A DNA stretch of 64,000 bases. Origin: Amorphophallus konjac (Eukaryota; Streptophyta; Magnoliopsida; Alismatales; Araceae). A model generated the notes under the pieces. It saw only the letters and a list, made by a program, of their open reading frames with translations. It made no database searches and was not told the DNA's origin. The DNA is taken from assembly GCA_022559845.1 (NCBI GenBank), contig CM040128.1, forward strand, positions 76,261,247 through 76,325,246, read 5' to 3'. Position numbers and translations under genes: made by a program. Of this stretch, positions 53,125 to 64,000 are shown one piece after another; position 1 is the first letter of the stretch; the number at the start of each line of letters is the position of its first letter.

Positions 53125-55265
53125 TTCCTCCGTGTTTTGATGGTCACGACTATATTTCTTAGAGAAACAAAATGTCTCTCTATCTTGGTATGAAAGAACG
53201 TGAAATCTGGAAAGTAGTATGTAATGGTCCACATCAACTCCCATCAGATAGAAGAGAATGGAATGATAATGATGTAAAGGGAAATGATATTAATGTTAAG
53301 GCTTTGAATTTCCTAAGGAATAGCATAGAGTCTGATGTTCTTTCCCAAATCTCTTCTTGCAGGTCAGCCAGAGATCTATGGGATAAACTGTCTATGTATG
53401 AAGGAAACCCAGAAGATTCCCAAGTGAGTACATGCTTGATGGCTCATGGTGAGGAAAGCTCGAGTCAGGTAAATTCTGATTCCGAAGAACTTTCAATTGA
53501 AGACTGGCAATTAGCATATGTCGATTTGCATGATAGATGCAAAAAATACAAATCTAAAATCAAGAGATTGAAAAAGAAAAATGATGAAAATGTGCACGCT
53601 AATTCTTCATGTGAAAACTGCAAAACTTTGGAATCAAAAGTGAGAAATCTAGAAGAGCAAAATGAATCTCTTGAATCAAAAGTTGAATTATTTTCAGATG
53701 AGATTTTCTGCATGACTGAAGAGCTTGAAATGGATAGAAAATCTAATACATCATTTGGAATTGAAAACAACTGTCATGATTTGCTTGATCAGAACAAACA
53801 CTTGTTGTCTAAGATTTCATTGCTTGAAGAAACAGAAAAATCTCTTAGAAACAAGTTAGCTTCTTTGTCTGATGATGATAAGTTGTTTGAGAAATTACTC
53901 GATTCTGAAATTGATAGCAAGAGTATCATGGATGAAAATGAAGATCTTAAAAAGAAAAATGGTGTCATGTTAATTCAGAATTCTTTGCTAGAGGGAAGAT
54001 TGAAATGCTTTGATAAGCTTAAAAAAGAAATCTCATTGTTGAAACATGATAATGAACAGTTGCTTGCTAGACCTCAAAGTTTGATGAAACTGAGATAGTT
54101 CTTGAAAAATTGACTGAAAAACTGCATACTATAAATGATGAAAACAAGAAAATCATGTAAGAAAATGAGAAACTCACATCAAAGAATTATCTATATGATG
54201 ATAAAATCTTGCATGCGAAGAAGAAATCACAAATGCTGAATTGCATATTTCTGGTCTGGAAGAAGAAGTGAAAAGGTTGAAAGATGATCTATCTAGATTT
54301 GTCAAAGGGAAAGAAAATCTGGATAAGATGTTAGGTGTTAAAGTGAATTTTTAAAAAGAAGGTCTTGGATACACCCCGGTCAATAAAAAATCTTTTGAAC
54401 ATAAAATGACAACCTCTTTTGTTCATACATCTGATATTCCTAGCACTTCCAAAGCATCTCCCTCCACTTCTCAAATGAAAAAGTCTGAAAATAATTTTGA
54501 GAAAAAGAAAAATCTCAACACAAAACCCACCATGCAAAAAGGGTTTCAAACAGTTCAAAATGGGCAAAAAATGAAATTGGATGTTGAATGCTTTTATTGT
54601 GGCATGCATGGCCATGAAATGAATGATTGTGTTGTCATGAAAATGGATGATGCAAAAGCATGCAAAGATAAATCTACTTTCAAAAGAAAGAAAAATATTT
54701 CTTACTTTTATTGTCATAAACTAGGCCATGTGATGAAAAATTACTTTGTGAAGCAAAATGATGAGTTTCATGCCATGAATACACAATCAAATTTTCAAAG
54801 AAAATTCAAAAATGAACATGCTTCTAATGCTCAAAGGTTTTCATCCCATAAGAGAAACTTGTTCACAAACGCTCATGCAAACAATGGAAAGTCATTCCGT
54901 ATACCCACATCTCCTTGTTGCTTTGATTGTGGGAAGTACGGGCATCTTATGAAAGAGTGTTGATTTTTGAAAATAGAAAATTTCATGCTTCTAAAATGAA
55001 TGCGAGGTTTAATTTTGTTAAATCTAGATCTCTTGAAAATAGAAGATGGCATGACTTGAACATTCCTTTGCTCCTAAAAAAAATCTTATGGTAAAATTAC
55101 TTTTCCTCAATGCCTTTATTGTGGAAACCATAGACATGTTATTGAGGATTACATGATCATGAAGAATGATGATATGATGTCTATGAGAATGTCCAAGAAA
55201 GTTCTTAGTAGAAATGCTTCTAATCTCCAAGGACTCAAGAAGGCTTGGGTGCCAAAATCTGTCTA
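53125..55265 (+). pseudogene. Copia Gag of C3 (Sirevirus type)
   Basis: The reading starts upstream of the first long open frame: LPPCFDGHDYIS-stop-RNKMSLYLGMKE, where the stop (about 53159) replaces a usual Trp. Then comes ALNFLRNSIESDVLSQISSC and SARDLWDKLSMYEGN, and a very long coiled coil (about 53500-54300, KYKSKIKRLKKKNDEN, ESKVRNLEEQNESLESKVEL, DENEDLKKKNG). After frame changes near 54095 and a stop near 54352 comes NF-stop-KEGLGYTPVNKKS, the motif shared with C2. The zinc knuckles follow: CFYCGMHGHEMNDC (about 54591), a damaged YCHKLGHVMKNY, CCFDCGKYGHLMKEC (about 54918) and a damaged CLYCGNHRHVIEDY (about 55117). LKKAWVPKSVY at about 55230 marks the gag/protease border, and the protease is gone. 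Confidence 0.88.
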
Positions 55266-58163
55266 TTGAATTGGTTTTGATGGAGATGTGCCTTGAGGAA
55301 AATAAAAAATAAAAGGGGTTTCAACAAAATGGAACAAGGTACACGCGAATGGTAAAACCCCAACTTTGTTTCTTCTTTGTCAAATTGGCATTTCTGATAT
55401 TTTTCTTTTGTCACTTTGTTATGTATGAATTGCATCCCTTACAAGCCACTCATGCTCTCATTGAATGAATATTTGGTATATCAAATGTTGATATATGAAA
55501 TGATAGATTAAGTCTGTCAGGAAGCTAACATCATGCGTAAGGTGATCCTCGGATCAAAGCTCTCCGCCTTGTACCAAAATTCAGAAATTGAATTGTTTGG
55601 CTAATGAGAAACATATTTTTTAGAAGGAAATCAATTTGCCTTGAAATTCTGAAATACCATGTGCATTCAAATTGATTCTGAAATTCCTTCTTGCTTCAAG
55701 AAGGCAAAATTTCTGAAATGCAGAATTGCTCATTTGACAGATATTGATTCTAAACTTGATCTATTTTTCTTGTATTCTGCTATGATGAACATGTCTCATT
55801 GGTTGAATGAATTTAAAAATTTTGAGGAATAAACATGATGTCTTTTCCTATTGAATACTTTTCAATCTGAAAAGCATGAGCATCTGAGCTTAATTGAGTA
55901 TCTGGTATATCAAATGGTGTGTAGTGGAAGGGTGGATTACGTCCACCTAGAAGCTCTCACTATGTGTGAGTTGGGTTTTCAGACCTTCATCTCCACCTCG
56001 TACCAGAGTCATTGAAAGATCTGTTTGACTTGTGGATGATTTTCTGCACTTCTGAAATGCTATTGAAAATCTATTTTTGAAAAGTTTTTGAAAATAAAAT
56101 GGGTTGCATTACTCATTTCCGATCTTTTATGCACCCTTGTTCTGAAAGGCCTAGTGCTGAGAAATGCTTGTTGTTCATCCTTCAAAACTGAATGTCCTCT
56201 TGTGGAATCTGAAAAATGTTCTGAAAATCAAGCTTTCCCATCTTACCTTTTCATCTTGCATTCCATTCTCATATAGGTATAGGTTGCATGCATTATAATT
56301 CAATGCATTAGGTGCATTTAGATCATCCAAATGAAAAACTGAAAACTTGTAATTTGCATCCAGGCTACATCTTGCACCTTGCATTGCATTTAGGACATTC
56401 AAATAAAAATATTAAATTTTACATTCATAATGCATTCTACATTTTACATTGCACATTGCATAACTTTCAATTGTGTGCTTGCATGTTATGTATGTTATTC
56501 ACCCCCTTCCTTGAATTTTTAAGACCTCATATTTCTTGCTAAATGATGTTGCAAATTGAGTCATCACAAGAGTGCTACATGTCATACACTCAGGGGGAGT
56601 AATCTTCTGATAAGTGCATCTAGATAGGGGGAGCTGCACTGTTATGTGTTCATGAAATTTTTAGTATACATGCTGAATCAAATTTGCACACTTCATGCAC
56701 AAAATGTAAGAATGAGTGTTAGAGATAAGGATGTAGGAATTTCCTTTCAACACTCTAGAAATATTAAACTTGTTGCATGAATGTCAAAGAGACAGTTGAG
56801 AAAAAAGCTGCATGCCTACTTTATGTAGAAAGAATCTGAAAAGAATGGCAGAGCAATGTTTAGTCTCACTAAGTAAATTGGGCACATGTCTCTTGAGACG
56901 TGATGTGGTTCACTTCAGAAAGGTGTTGTACTATAGTATCTCTGTTCAAAATGAGGTGAAATGGTTCAATATTCTGAGTAACCGGGGAGTCTAGCATGAG
57001 CTCCATGTGTCTCCTCGCGTAAAAAAAATTTATTCGAACCTGATCACTCTTGAAAATTTTTGACCATCATGAGATATTGGTTGAGTTAAAAAAATTGGTG
57101 AAAACTCATTATGGCAGAGCGTAGCCTCCAATACACTGTTCTCTTAAAATGAAATGTAGTTTGTATAATCTCTCATTGTGTTGATCTGAAAATCTGAATA
57201 TCCATATGGCTACAGTCTATTTTCATGTTATTCACCTATACATTTAGAAATTTGATTTAATATGTTTTCAAAAAAGTGATTGACTGCATTGACTATTGCA
57301 TAACTCCTATGTGTGATTGCACAATCCCCTAGGTGTTACACATAAGCATCCTAGATGTTTTGACTCTCATGCACTTTTCTTATACCCTTTTACCTCTTAA
57401 ATAAGTAAGGGGGAGCTGTGTTGCATGTAATATGTATATATCTGCTTGGTTGCATGATGCATTTCATATCTCATCATTTGTATGCATTTAGCTTCATGCA
57501 CTCCTAAAGAAAATTCAAAAATCTGAAAACCATGAAAATCAAAATTTGTGACCCTCACATGGAAATAATCAACATGATTTTTGAGCTCAACAATTGGCTA
57601 AGTTTTTTTTCACAGGCATATCTGTTTAGTTACACTGCATGCATTCATAGTATCATCATATGCTTGCATTGAGTTTTTATGCATTTCAAAAGAAAATTTA
57701 AAAATCTAAAATTTAAAACATCAAAGAAATTCATTTGATATGCCATCTTGTCGTTGCTTTGCTCTTGCATCTTGTGAAGATCTGAAATGGGCTTTAGACT
57801 TTGAATGCTATCATCTTGAACACATCATGTTGCATAACTCTTCAAACAATGGTTCACATCTTTGAGGCCAACAATTACCAGCAATTGGTATCCACATTGG
57901 TATCATCTCTTATGGCCTAACATGTTTATATCATGGCCAATAACACCCTATCTTTTTGTAGATGACAAAAAGGGGGAGAAGAGGATGTTGGTTGTGTGCT
58001 CAATGTTGTTGGTTGTGTATTGCCTTCTGCTCAATAAAGAGAGAGTAGTTTTGAGGGAGAATGTGATTGAATGTGATTAAAGTCTTATTCACCATTCTCA
58101 TAACATTCATTGAACTACTTCTACGCCATCTTTAGGAACTCTCACACACATTGTTTTGTCATC
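55266..58163 (+). other. C3 3' non-coding region with repeated modules
   Basis: No gene. Module A occurs twice: about 55475-55575 (decayed) and about 55895-56010, the latter with GGTGGATTACGTCCACC (55934-55950) and CTCACTATGTGTGAG (55957-55971). Module B occurs at 56846-56923, 56976-57027 and, in part, 57116-57165. Polypurine tracts are at 56592, 56626, 57408 and 57967. This complete downstream arrangement without pol shows that the region can be kept when pol is lost. Confidence 0.72.
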
Positions 58164-58180
58164 ATCAAAAAGGGGAAGAT
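58164..58180 (+). promoter_or_regulatory. Polypurine tract of C3
   Basis: TCAAAAAGGGGAAGAT sits directly before the LTR start TGTTGTAGGAG at 58181. One G of the usual run of five is replaced by A. Confidence 0.85.
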
Positions 58181-58887
58181 TGTTGTAGGAGACTGTTGCA
58201 TCTCCTAGTTGCTGTTTGGTGTTTTGGTTTTAATGATAACAAAACGATTGTGCTTGTGGTGATGTGCATCATTGAGCATACCTGTGTATGTTTCATTGAG
58301 CAACATGTATGCATCTTGGTTGATGAGTTAACAGATAACTTCAAGGTTCACACTTGCAAGTCATATGAATCCTTAGTGTTTAATGAACTCATGCTATATA
58401 TATTGGTTTGCAGGATCAAAACTATGGTTCATGTTTTGGAATTCAAAGGAGTGCATCAATGAAGTTCTCAGTTGAAAAAGAGAATTAACTCACTCATTGC
58501 ATTATGTCGAATCCCACTGTGTTTCATGCATTTTCAATATGTTAAGTTGCAAGGCTTTATGAGCTAGCAAAGTGTTACTGAACCCCTCATGCAAATCTTG
58601 GTCAAAACACTCAGTATATATTCCCCAAGATCAAAGGAGTTTGATGCCATAGAGGTTGGAAAAGTTGCAATGGAGTTTGGGGCTGAAATGTGATAGTCTG
58701 GATTTTACTGTAGCTGGCGGTCAACCGCCCATAGGGCTCTGGTCGACTGAAATTCTCAGTGATGGGAGATTTCAGTTTGTAAAATTTCGGTCGATCGCCC
58801 AACCCATGTAGGTCAACCGACAGCGGCGAAAACCCAAGAACGTGGTTCTGAAATCCATCTAAACCAAGTCAACTTGTGCCTAACTCT

Positions 58888-60596
58888 TGTTGTGCCCCTA
58901 TGGTCATTTGAGTCATCTTGTTTTTACTTGGGTCATTCGACATCATCCTGTGGTCATTTGAGTTATTTGATATTCTTGATTTTGATAATGGCTAAACACT
59001 ATAAGTCATTGATGTCTTACCACTCTTATATGACTAAACTACTTGATGTTCTTTCATGATAGATATGTCAAGGAATGGAGTGGAGATGGCAAAAGTGAAA
59101 GCTTAATGATTGTGCCCTCGCACGCGGATCGACCTGTGCGGTCAGGTCGCGGGGATCGACCTGCCCGGTCAGGTCATGGGGGTCAAGGGGGCAGCGCCCC
59201 TTGCGGGGGTTTCCGGGGGCGGAGCCCCCAGAACAAAATTTTGATTATAGGAGTAATATAATCAATAGAAATCTTCAAGACTGTCAAGGTTGATGCCACA
59301 GATGAGAATGTGCTACTAAAGGACTCAAGCGACGGAGCTAAATAGGTTAATGGACCGACCCGGGAAAACCCGGGGTCTGCCCAGCTGGCGGTCGACCGCC
59401 AGCAGAGGGGCGGTCGACTGCCCCAGCCAGCAGACCACTGTCTACACGACTCTCAGTGGCGGTCGACCGCCAGCCCAGTAGCGGCCGACCGGAAATACCA
59501 GGGACTAAAAATCTACAGTGTTTCTCAGTAGCGGCTGACCGCCAGCTTCTGCAGGTCGACCGCCAGCCCCGATCCATCAATTGTTGACTTTGTTTTCCAC
59601 TTCGAGAAGGGCCATTCCCCATGAATTTCTTTAATCCTAAAGTCACCCAATCACCCACAAAATGTGGATCTGGTCTGGGGGATGTGCAAGGACCATTCAA
59701 AGGTTATAAAACACATGCAAGAGGGTTAGAAACCCTAGTTGATCATTTGGGAGATCAAAGAAGGCTGCAAGGGTATGTTCAAGGGAGAGGAGTTCGAGTA
59801 TTGTAGCGGTGAACAATACTCTAGGAAGAAGTTCTTCATCAAATCCTTAAGTGATTCAAGCTACTTCAAGAGGAGATCAACCCCAAGCCAAGTGAAGATA
59901 AAGCTGCAATCATCATCCTCTTCATCATCTCAAGGTGATCCAAAGAAGCTCATTCTCAAAGAAGATCAAATATACATCCTTCATCGTCTTCATCAACTCA
60001 AGGTGATCCAAGCAAGATCTTTTCACAAGGAAGAAGATACCATTGAAGCATCAGATTCATGCTCCAGCAATCTCAGATAAGATCTTTTCTCTTTGAGCAT
60101 ATTCTATATCTTATTTGAGTGTTTTGATATTTATTCTCTTTTCATTTCATTCAAATATTTGAAACTGAAGATCGTCCCTACATGTGGTTAGTAGGAAGGC
60201 AATCGGAAGTTGTCCGATCTGCGGTGTTGACGTCCCTACCTGTGGTTAGTAGGAAGGCAATCAGAGGTCTTTCCGATTTACGGTTGAGTGCGTGGCACTA
60301 GTGGAGCCTCACCAGATTTGGTGAGGGGTGGACGTAGGACTGGGGATTCAGTCTGAACCACCTTAAAATCCATTGTGTTGTAGTTTATTTATGTGATTGC
60401 TTCGTTCTAGATGCATGCTTAGGTTCAAATTGATATATTAGTTGCTCATCTTGCCAAGCGAATCATAGTGTTCTTCGATAAGCTAGTTATATTCCGCTGC
60501 GATTTATTTTGTCTAGCTATATAGAGGGTTGCATTGTGAAAAGAGGGGCAGATCTATTCACCCCTCCCCTCTAGATCCGCTATCCACTACTCAACA
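58888..60596 (+). mobile_element. C4: solo copia LTR
   Basis: TGTTGTGCCCCTATGG...CCACTACTCAACA, 1709 bp, with a perfect 5-bp duplication ACTCT (58883-58887 and 60597-60601). The site is uninterrupted in the 5' LTR of C3 (about 51957). It carries a GC-rich hairpin block (59120-59230), GGCGGTCGACCGCC words (59388-59570), a TATA-like TTATAAAAC at about 59704 and the GATCTATTCACCCC end motif (60550). No internal sequence is present, consistent with recombination between two LTRs. Confidence 0.93.
59120..59230. repeat. GC-rich hairpin block in C4
   Basis: GGATCGACCTG and GGTCAGGTC words are followed by GGGG...CCCC (59188-59191 with 59197-59200) and the perfect hairpin GGGGGCGGAGCCCCC (59215-59229). 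GC content is far above the surroundings. Confidence 0.75.
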
Positions 60597-63148
60597 ACTC
60601 TTACCCCTTTGCCCTTGGGTTGGTGGGAGACCTATTGGGGGTCCTTTTGGAGGTTTGTAGAAGGGTTATACTAGTCTTTTGATGCCTTCTATTTGTATGC
60701 ATATGAGAGCTACAAATTTCATAAGCCACAACCCAAATGTGTTCATGGTTTTCTATCTTGCAGGTGAAGAAAAGGAGAAAGGAAGGAAGAGCTCAAGCCA
60801 AGCGGATTTTATCTACATCCAGAAGGATTTGGAGATCATGTATGAAGAGAAAGTGAAGCAGATTGAAGAGAGGAACACGTTGACGTTCAAATCGACGGCA
60901 TCCTGCTTACCTCCGACCCGAGCATCAAAGAACATTATCATTCGGCCTTGGAAAACAAAGGGGGATCATTTCCACATCTTATATCTGTTCTTTGTGCTGT
61001 GTTCCATGATTTATAATCTGGGTTGAGCTTGCTTTGAACATTTGTTTAATTTCTGAAAGCATACTCTGTGTGTATGTGACCGTCTGTGTATACGGTCGTG
61101 TTTGATCACCTACGTGCGATCGTGTGTGTCATTGTGCTACGTTTGTTGCAATGTGTGTGTGAGAGTGTTGTGATCCGATCATCGAATCGTGTTGGAGACA
61201 TCATCTCCGTGTGTGTGTGTGTTGGGGCGCGTCCCCGTGTGTGCGTGCAGGTGTCATCCCGCGTGTTGTTGGAGCATCACCTCCGTGTTGGGGATTTATA
61301 CCCGTGTTTGTTGGAGCCTTGCTCCGTGTTGGGGAGTCTTCCCCGTGCTGGTTTAACCGGCGAGTGGATCCTTACCGATTTGATAAGAGGTGGACATAGG
61401 GAGCCTGTCGTGGTCCCGAACCACCTTAAAAACCCTTGTATCTTATGGTTTGCATTGTGTGATTGTGTGTTCCTTACTTACTCCATTTAGTCGGGTGTGA
61501 GATCGGAGAGATTGAGTGAACTTAAATTACTTTATTAAGTTTATTTTTTTTAATCTCGTCAAACTTGTTAATTCCGCTAAGAAAGTTTTAATTTGCCATT
61601 TTTAGTAGGGGACAATTCAACCCCCCTTCTTGTCCGCTCGCTTACCCGGGACCAACACTAAACACTCACCCCTGTAAAAGGAAAGACTCCTCAAATAGGT
61701 CGACATCGCTTTCACAGTGTGTCGGCACAGGGGCCCTCACAGAAACCGTTATAAACACATCTTTCAACGGATGCGTCAACGTACCCTATTGGCTGCATCG
61801 ACGCCATGAAGGCTTAGCTCGCAAATAGAACAAGCAGAAAGCTAGCTGCGTCGATCCCGTTCGCTTCGTTGCATCGAGTCCATGAAGGTCTGGCTCCCAG
61901 TAGCTCATAAGATGTCTAGCTGCGTCGACGCGGGAAGTCAAGTGCTTCGACGCCATTCGAAGAACTTTGTCTGATTTAAGCCTATTCGAAGTCAGCCCTC
62001 TCAAACACACAACATCAACGACAGGAACTCCCAAATCTCTTGATTCAAGGTTTGAAAAGAAGATCTTAGGATAGAGAACTGTCCTTTTCATCATGAGGAA
62101 GTCAAAATACCTTTTTGAAGGGAGATCTATCAGTAGACACATTTGGGAAAAGTCCCTTTTTATGGTACTCTGCCTTTTTGGCCACAGCCAATCAGATTTT
62201 AGTCTATGAAAAGTACCTAGGACAGAGGTCCATCCTTTTTTGTCCTGGGCCAATGAGGAGGCGGATCTGGAAGAGCTCCATGTCCAAGAACATCATTTTC
62301 CTTCCAACCAATCTCAAGGCTGGATCTGGGAGGGAAAATCATCCGCCCCCTCCATCTCTAAATAGCGGCCCTCTACATAACGTTGTTGCTGCTGCTGCTG
62401 CTACCAACACAGCTTCCTGGAGAAGAGAAGAATGGAAATAGAGAAAAAGAAAGAGAGAGTTTGCCTGAAGCATCTAGTAGAGAACTTTGAGAGAAAAAGA
62501 AGAGAGGAGAGTTTCACAGCCCTGGAAGCAACTCGCGCCAGTCCAGTAGAGTAGAAGTTGTAGACTGAAGTTTACACTTTTTTTGTTTGGGCCTTTTGAT
62601 TTCTATCAGAAGCTGCATTTTGAATTTCTTTTTTGGAGTTTTTCTTTGTTGTTTCTCATTTCCCTTCTCATCAGTTTGGTGTGTGATTGCTGAGCTTCCT
62701 AAGTGATTTTCCAGTGCTTTGTTTAGAGACCAGAGTGTGTGTGTTGGCTGCCTTGCAGCTGTGTGTGTGTTGAGGAATGTTTCCTCGTGCAAGCTGTTAG
62801 ACAGCGTGTGTGTGTGTGTGTGTGTGTGTTCTTTTTGGCCAGAAGAGGAAGCCTCACCGAGTTGGTGAGGGGTGGGCATAGGCCTGCTAGATAGTAGCCG
62901 AACCACCTTAAAAACTGGTGTGTTGTGGTTTGTTGTGTCGATTCCTTTTCATCTACCTCCCCTTCACAGGTGTTGTTGTTTGATCAATGTGCCTTCTGTG
63001 TGTGCTCTTCAAACATCTTGTGTTAGCATAGAATCACACTCGAACTAGCTTCCTCTACCTCACAGTCTTTGCTTATTTGTTTTAAGTGATCAAGAATTGG
63101 GTGCGGATCTATTCACCCCCCCTTTAGATCCACTCATACCATCTATCA

Positions 63149-64000
63149 GCCACCATCTTTACCCTCATCTCTAAAACCACTTGGTGTTTCGATGCCGAGT
63201 CGATATTTCAACCACCCACATCAATGCACCAACAACACTCCACTACCCTCCTACCCTTAAACCTTCCCCTCCAACCAAAATTAAATGATTTATCTGTACT
63301 AAGCCTACCGTCATCCACCCTCCAAAAGTCATGCCATCAGCCTCCACCGAGCCTTCCACTAAATCATCCCTTTCTCAACCAATTAGCCACCATCACCGCT
63401 ACCTAAACCCTCCACTATTCCTGCAATCCCAAAGCCAATCATACCCAATCCTTCACTTGACCCTTCACCCAAACCCATGGCTGAGCCTGAGCAGGGTCCA
63501 CCTATTTTTACACTCGAGCCAACCCCATCTGCTATCGAGTAAGAGGTGAAGCTCGACGTGTTTAAGTCTCCACCTACCCTTCCAACAACGCTTTCAATCT
63601 CACCTTCCTCTACCACCCCTCGGAGCAGGTGTGCTTCTACAAATACATGTGCAAAAGATGATTCTTAAGAGCTGGACAAGAAGAACTTGGTTACGGCCAT
63701 GCCGTTCAAGATTCAATATTTCATTTGCCAGATGCCAATTCTTGTTCTCATACTGGGCAAGTTTGAAAAGATCAAGTCTCTGCCGATGCTCACCAAGCAA
63801 AATCCTTATAAATTGATGCCATGCCAGCCAAAGGCTAAGATTGTTAAGGTCACACTGCTCATTGGCAAGGATACCTTCGAAGCTCTCATTACCCCTTGTT
63901 CCGTTATAGTGCACGTACCTAGTCAAGAGAAGGGGTTCTCCCCCAGCATTATAATGACACACTCTGCTGCGAAGGGGATGATGAAGTTCATGCTCAAGGG
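63149..64000 (+). pseudogene. X3 ORF1, C-terminal part, running off the right edge
   Basis: Continues the ORF1 interrupted by C2: TIFTLISKTTWCFDAESIFQPP, then a decayed Pro/Ser linker with stops, PKPMAEPEQGPPIFTLEPTPSA (compare PLPMANPEQGPSLFALEPIPSA in X1), and then the conserved domain: CAKDDS-stop-ELDKKNLVTAMPFKIQ, YFICQMPILVLILGKFEK, LTKQNPYKLMPCQPKAKI, VTLLIGKDTFEALITPCSVI, HVPSQEKGFSPSIIM. It extends the family domain beyond the point where the B frame stops. At least three stops. Plus orientation, opposite to X1 and B. Confidence 0.75.

Larger units (their letters stand above)
51256..61657 (+). mobile_element. C3: Sirevirus-like copia lacking pol
   Basis: Perfect 5-bp duplication CTAAA (51251-51255 and 61658-61662), TGTTG(C/T)AGGAGACT...GGGACCAACA termini. 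Internal order: primer site, gag, no pol, then a 2.9-kb non-coding region with polypurine tracts and conserved modules, then the 3' LTR, itself split by solo LTR C4. Pol (about 3.5 kb expected) is absent between about 55265 and 55440. Confidence 0.93.
58181..61657 (+). repeat. 3' LTR of C3, interrupted by solo LTR C4
   Basis: LTR sequence is at 58181-58887 and 60602-61657; 58888-60596 is C4 and 60597-60601 the repeated ACTCT. Removing C4 leaves about 1.76 kb, matching the 5' LTR. Confidence 0.92.
37531..63148 (+). mobile_element. C2: Sirevirus-like copia, decayed, with nested G2 and C3
   Basis: Perfect 5-bp duplication GCCAC (37526-37530 and 63149-63153) and matching LTR termini (TGTTGTGTAAATTATG...CCATCTATCA). 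Without nested elements it is about 10.9 kb: LTR, primer site, gag, pol, non-coding region with several polypurine tracts, LTR. gag and pol have many in-frame stops and several frameshifts, so it is an old, dead copy. G2 sits in the 3' non-coding region and C3 in the 3' LTR. Confidence 0.93.
50884..63148 (+). repeat. 3' LTR of C2, interrupted by C3
   Basis: LTR sequence is at 50884-51255 and 61663-63148 (about 1.86 kb in total); 51256-61657 is C3 and 61658-61662 the repeated CTAAA. The uninterrupted site is in the 5' LTR at about 37896 (GGCTAAACACTCACC). Confidence 0.9.

Noticed and set aside
61086..61490. 134-codon frame with GVCVCVGARPRVC-like repeats (also 52513-52851)
   Set aside because: Lies in both LTRs of C3 over GTGTGTGT-rich sequence; no coding character.

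Overview
The window is intergenic DNA from a plant nuclear genome, almost certainly a flowering plant with a large, repeat-rich genome. It consists of LTR retrotransposons inserted into one another, and I found no host gene, tRNA or rRNA. Plant origin is inferred from Ty1/copia elements of Sirevirus type (coiled-coil gag with CCHC knuckles, several AGGGGGAG polypurine tracts, initiator-Met primer sites), Ty3/gypsy elements with plant-type termini, and a Tat/Ogre-like family with TGTAGACAC...TAGATCTACA LTR ends. I could not name the species.

Layout, with names used only here. The oldest visible layer is X3, a Tat/Ogre-like proline-rich ORF1 on the + strand, seen at 37460-37530 and 63149-64000. 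It is split by C2, a decayed Sirevirus-like copia (37531-63148, duplication GCCAC). C2 contains G2, a gag-only gypsy-type element on the - strand (46080-50388, duplication GCTTT), and C3, a pol-less copia (51256-61657, duplication CTAAA). C3 holds a solo LTR, C4 (58888-60596, duplication ACTCT). Left of X3 lies G1, a gypsy element on the - strand: LTR 35593-37459, gag 34170-35450, protease 10359-10665. G1 is split by element B (10666-34169, - strand), a Tat/Ogre-like element without pol. Each LTR of B carries a later insertion: C1, a copia with an internal deletion (11831-17571, duplication ATGAA), and T1, a gag-bearing element without pol (26671-33863, duplication CTGGG). Left of G1's protease is a partial copia LTR, C0 (9035-10345), and then X1, a second Tat/Ogre-like element (1-9034, - strand) that runs off the left edge.

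Nothing here looks able to move on its own. C1 keeps RT-RNase H with one frameshift. C2 has gag and most of pol, but with many stops and frameshifts. C3, T1, G2, B and X1 show no recognisable pol. The most notable signals are: a conserved pol-less family (X1, B, X3) sharing ORF1 and, in X1 and B, a GGGCGCGATGCCC minisatellite; two non-coding modules downstream of pol in the copia elements, whose short hairpins appear to change sequence while keeping pairing; and arrays of short, often palindromic words, different in each element, at similar places in the LTRs.
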